Source: Victivallales bacterium
Lineage (GTDB): Bacteria; Verrucomicrobiota; Lentisphaeria; Oligosphaerales; Lenti-02
NCBI GenBank assembly: GCA_018648945.1
Contig: JABGQJ010000360.1
Location: 1 to 7,755, forward strand
Direction of reading: 5' to 3'
DNA: 7,755 nt
Shown here: positions 5,098 through 7,755 of the stretch, in pieces
Numbering within the stretch: position 1 is the first letter of the stretch
Layout: each line of letters opens with the position of its first letter
The notes under the pieces: generated by a model
What the model saw: only the letters and a program-made list of their open reading frames with translations
Database searches by the model: none
Told to the model about the DNA's origin: nothing
Program-made: the position numbers and the translations under genes

Positions 5098-7755
5098 CTA
5101 CCGCGCCGGCGGCCCGGCTTCGCGGACCACGGCGCCGGCCTCGTCACTCAGCACAAGAATTGCGAAGCGCTCCACCTGGGCCATGGCACCGGTGCTGACA
5201 CTGGCATAGTCGAAGCGACCGCGCAGGTCGGTGTAACCGTCCTTGAAAAACACCGCCTCACCACCCTGTCGCCGCGCGTAGACCTTCACGTATACGGCAG
5301 ACAGCGGCTTGCGGGTGCCGGCCCGAGTCACCTTGATTTGTCCATAGGCCTCGATCACCTGGACGGTCATGGTGTTTGGGTAGTAGGGCTTGGCTTTGCG
5401 CTGCCCAACCCCGACCACTTCGACCATGGTGTTCACCTTCCGGAACTCCTTGGGGATGGAGATGCTCCGACTCACCTTGCGCGTCGCTAGCTTGACCATC
5501 TGCGTGGCATTGGGCTTGATCACCGAGAACTGATCGGACACATCCATCAGGAACGGCGTGCGCGAGAAAAGCAGCTCCAGATCCATCCGGTAGAAGTTCA
5601 GGTCGACCGACGCCAGGTTCTGATAGTCCAGCCGGATCTCGTCGTCCTCGATGGCGAACTCGAAGCTGGGTTGCGTCGCCGCCAGCGCGGTTTGGGTCTG
5701 GGCGCGGCTCTCCTTGTCGACTACGGCCGTGGCGTCCCCGCCGATCTCGTCGCACTGGGCCAGGATCTCGGCGAAGAGCTTCTGCCAGCGGGGCACTGGG
5801 TATTCCCGGTAGCCACGCGCAATTCGCTGCGCCGCCTTGGGATCGGACTGCGAGAAGGCGAGATAGGCCTTCAGGTAGTCGTATTGCACCCGCTCGTCCA
5901 ACTGCGCGGGATCAATCTTGGTGAAGGCGCCCAGCGCCTCCGCCACCCGATCCTGGAGGAGCAGGTACAAGGTCAGAGTCAGGTTCTCCTCGTGGTTCAG
6001 GGCGGGGCGATAGGCCAGCGTCGTCAGATAGCTTGTGTACTGCCCGCGCAACTGCTGGTTCAGAATGCGCGGACGCCCACCGACCCGATGGGCACGGGCA
6101 TTGATCAGCGGCCAATACTCCTTGTGCTCATACCGGGCGCGTGCCACGGGATCGACCACCAGCAGGGGGCTCTGGAAGGCCATCCCGCACCCGTCCGCTA
6201 TGGATGTGTGCGGTAGGTATTCGCGGATCGCCGCCAGGTCGTTGTGCAGCGCCGCGTAGCTCCACAATGCGGGGTCGAATACGTAGCGGTCACGCAGGAG
6301 CGCAATGGTCCGTTCGAAGAACGCCTTGTCCTTCATTCGGAAGGCGATCAGCGTCAGGTCCAGGCGGTCGATGTTGTTGCTTTTCAGGAAGGCGATCACC
6401 TCGTTCTGGGGGCCATATTGGGAGATGTGATCCCAGGAGGTCGTGTCGAGCTTGGTCAGGATCTCCACCACATGGAACTGGAAGGGCTTGCCAAAGGCCA
6501 GCAGTTGACCGTTCCGCGAGGCATGTACCGGGTAGAGCGGAAAGTCGCCGGGCTTCGGGAAGTAGAAGTGGCAGTCCACCGTCTTGGTTGCATAGCCGCC
6601 GATGGCCATGTGGATGCCACGGGTGCGGAAGCCCTTGTTCGTCGGCATGGCACCGAGGGGGATGCGCAGCAGGAGATCGATCTCCCGTGGCGTGGAGGTG
6701 GGGTTGGTGACGACCACTTGGCAGCCGTAGATGCGCCCGGACTGGAATTCCTCGGTCACGAACTTGTCGAACTTCCGCCCCCCCTCGTGCCGGTACCGGT
6801 CGTCTGCCGCGAAGAAGTTCTGCCCCAGCAACAACGGAGTCGCATCGGCTGTAGGCTTCGCCTCGCGGATCTGCTGGTGAAAGACGATGACCGAGTGCTT
6901 GGGAGTGAAGCTCATGCTCCCCCCATCGTGCACCGGCTCTGGGGCCTCGCCCTCGAAGGGGAGATCCAGCACTGCCAGCGCTAGCATCATCTCTGCGAAG
7001 CTGGTGGTCGCTTCTGGGAAGTGGGTGGACAGGAACGGAGTCTTCCCATCGTGCACCGCGTAATCCCGCCAGAACCCGTTCACCACGATCAGGTCCGCCG
7101 TCGTCTCCTTGGCGCTGACATGGTAGTAGTTGTTCTCCAGCCACTCCCTCGTGGCGTCCACGTCCCGGAATAGCTGGCGGGCTTCGCTGCGACGTGCCAG
7201 GTCCCTGGCTGCCTGCCGTCGCGCCAGCGTTACACCGTCATCGTCGTCGTCATCGTCGTCGTCTCCCCAGTCGATCGCAGCCGGCTTATGCCGTGTGTGC
7301 GAGGCCTCCATTTTGCCTGCCATGCCACCTCCCATCCCGCCTCCCATCCCGCCTCCCATCCCGCCTCCCATCCCGCCTCCCATCCCGCCGCCCATGCCAC
7401 CGCCCATCTCGCCGCCCATGCTGTCACCCATTTCAGGGACGGGGGCACCGCCCTCCATCCCCATTCCCATCCCGCCACCACCAAGGAGGCCGGCGGACGC
7501 TTCGAGGCCAGCGGACCTAACTGCGGTGTCGAAGCGGAAATTGAGACCTTCGACGTCCGGCAGCCTCAGGTCGTTGAGCTCGCGCACATGCCGTCTGATG
7601 GCTGCCAGTCGACCGGGCGCACGTTGGGCAAGAAGAATGCGTTCCACAACATTCAGTCGCCCATATGCCCAAGGCACAAGGTACGCCGAGAGGTCGTCCT
7701 CCAGTAGCCAGTGGTCAAGGAACGTCCTGTCCTTCTTGTTCGCCAGATAGGGCTT
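5098..7755 (-). CDS. C-terminal 885 residues of a very large conserved protein of unknown function (5' end outside window)
   Basis: The frame is open through the right edge: codons from 7755 to 7678 read KPYLANKKDRTFLDHWLLED and on without a stop, so the GTG at 7677 is most likely an internal Val. The gene ends in TAG at 5098-5100. Numbering from the first visible residue, 1-75 are mainly helical; 92-148 are a Gly/Met linker built on the unit GGGM; 165-173 are nine Asp. From about 195 follows a well-ordered region with ENNYYHV, FWRDYA, PFLSTHFPEA and LAVLDLPFE. Residues about 340-440 are beta-rich, about 455-670 helical and partly TPR-like, and about 695-760 beta-rich (LELLFSRTPFLMD). The last segment, about 796-874, has VYVKVYAR and YTDLRGRFDY, where the TDxxGxF-type turn recalls Ig-like beta-sandwich domains, including those of alpha-2-macroglobulin-type proteins. 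I do not recognise a named family with confidence; an alpha-2-macroglobulin-like giant protein is one possibility. No catalytic motif is seen. Confidence 0.85.
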   Translation of the reverse strand, partial: KPYLANKKDRTFLDHWLLEDDLSAYLVPWAYGRLNVVERILLAQRAPGRLAAIRRHVRELNDLRLPDVEGLNFRFDTAVRSAGLEASAGLLGGGGMGMGMEGGAPVPEMGDSMGGEMGGGMGGGMGGGMGGGMGGGMGGGMGGGMAGKMEASHTRHKPAAIDWGDDDDDDDDDGVTLARRQAARDLARRSEARQLFRDVDATREWLENNYYHVSAKETTADLIVVNGFWRDYAVHDGKTPFLSTHFPEATTSFAEMMLALAVLDLPFEGEAPEPVHDGGSMSFTPKHSVIVFHQQIREAKPTADATPLLLGQNFFAADDRYRHEGGRKFDKFVTEEFQSGRIYGCQVVVTNPTSTPREIDLLLRIPLGAMPTNKGFRTRGIHMAIGGYATKTVDCHFYFPKPGDFPLYPVHASRNGQLLAFGKPFQFHVVEILTKLDTTSWDHISQYGPQNEVIAFLKSNNIDRLDLTLIAFRMKDKAFFERTIALLRDRYVFDPALWSYAALHNDLAAIREYLPHTSIADGCGMAFQSPLLVVDPVARARYEHKEYWPLINARAHRVGGRPRILNQQLRGQYTSYLTTLAYRPALNHEENLTLTLYLLLQDRVAEALGAFTKIDPAQLDERVQYDYLKAYLAFSQSDPKAAQRIARGYREYPVPRWQKLFAEILAQCDEIGGDATAVVDKESRAQTQTALAATQPSFEFAIEDDEIRLDYQNLASVDLNFYRMDLELLFSRTPFLMDVSDQFSVIKPNATQMVKLATRKVSRSISIPKEFRKVNTMVEVVGVGQRKAKPYYPNTMTVQVIEAYGQIKVTRAGTRKPLSAVYVKVYARRQGGEAVFFKDGYTDLRGRFDYASVSTGAMAQVERFAILVLSDEAGAVVREAGPPAR
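7237..7263 (-). repeat. Codon repeat encoding nine consecutive Asp
   Basis: Nine Asp codons in a row on the minus strand (GAC with two GAT). On the plus strand it is two and a quarter copies of the 12-base unit GTCATCGTCGTC, so it probably grew by slippage. The acidic run follows IDW-G in the large protein and may bind cations or act as a flexible charged spacer; neither is shown. Confidence 0.85.
7319..7438 (-). repeat. 12-base in-frame tandem repeat encoding Gly-Gly-Gly-Met units
   Basis: On the plus strand the unit is CCCATCCCGCCT. Four copies are identical (7331-7378) and a fifth (7379-7390) differs at the last base. Diverged copies flank them (7319-7330 and 7391 to about 7438). Because the unit is four codons long, copy number can change without breaking the frame. 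It encodes the GGGM linker of the large protein. Confidence 0.9.

Noticed and set aside
6244..6984. Plus-strand open frame of 246 codons inside the large protein gene.
   Set aside because: It is the same exact-complement frame artefact; no ribosome binding site or domain supports it, and the minus strand is strongly conserved in appearance here.
7319..7438. Spaced repeat array as a possible CRISPR.
   Set aside because: The units are 12 bases, directly adjacent without spacers, and in frame within a coding gene.
7675..7677. GTG at 7677 as the true start of the large protein.
   Set aside because: The frame stays open for 26 further codons to the window edge with protein-like sequence, and there is no Shine-Dalgarno site before the GTG.
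7130..7750. Plus-strand open frame encoding a Pro/Ile-rich repeat protein.
   Set aside because: It is the antisense reading of the Gly/Met repeat. The minus strand is continuous with the long conserved protein on both sides of the repeat.

Overview
The window is GC-rich and carries three long genes, all on the minus strand, so transcription runs from the right edge to the left edge. There are no rRNA or tRNA genes, no CRISPR array, no transposase and no phage genes. The combination of a DUF4838-type protein, a LamG plus FG-GAP/VCBS secreted protein and a very large conserved uncharacterised protein suggests a Gram-negative, glycan-degrading bacterium. Planctomycetes, Lentisphaerae, Verrucomicrobia or a related environmental lineage would fit best. 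That placement is inference from gene content and composition, because no marker gene is present.

Layout, in order of transcription. (1) 7755 to 5098 holds the C-terminal 885 residues of a large protein whose 5' end lies outside the window. It has a glycine/methionine repeat linker followed by nine consecutive aspartates, then a long conserved region with helical TPR-like repeats and a C-terminal beta-sandwich-like segment. (2) 5097 to 4909 is a 189-base gap. Its first part, just after the stop codon, can form two adjacent GC-rich hairpins and a third that competes with the second; this is probably a transcript end or processing region. (3) 4908 to 2332 encodes a secreted 858-residue protein with an N-terminal LamG/concanavalin-A-like domain and nine FG-GAP/VCBS-type calcium-binding motifs. 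(4) After a 38-base gap holding a good ribosome binding site, 2293 to 77 encodes a secreted 738-residue DUF4838 protein, related in architecture to glycoside hydrolases of the GH20/GH67 type. (5) The left 76 bases are non-coding and hold a 7-base tandem repeat.

The LamG/FG-GAP gene and the DUF4838 gene look like a two-gene operon. Both have signal peptides, they are closely spaced, and both belong to families tied to extracellular carbohydrate binding or breakdown. The simplest reading is a binding or adhesion protein paired with a putative glycan-active enzyme. The upstream large protein has no visible functional link to them and is separated by the hairpin region.

I found no convincing new defence, mobile or RNA-guided system. 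The points most worth a second look are the low-complexity linker in the large protein, the domain pairing of the two secreted proteins, the hairpin cluster and the left-edge heptamer repeat.
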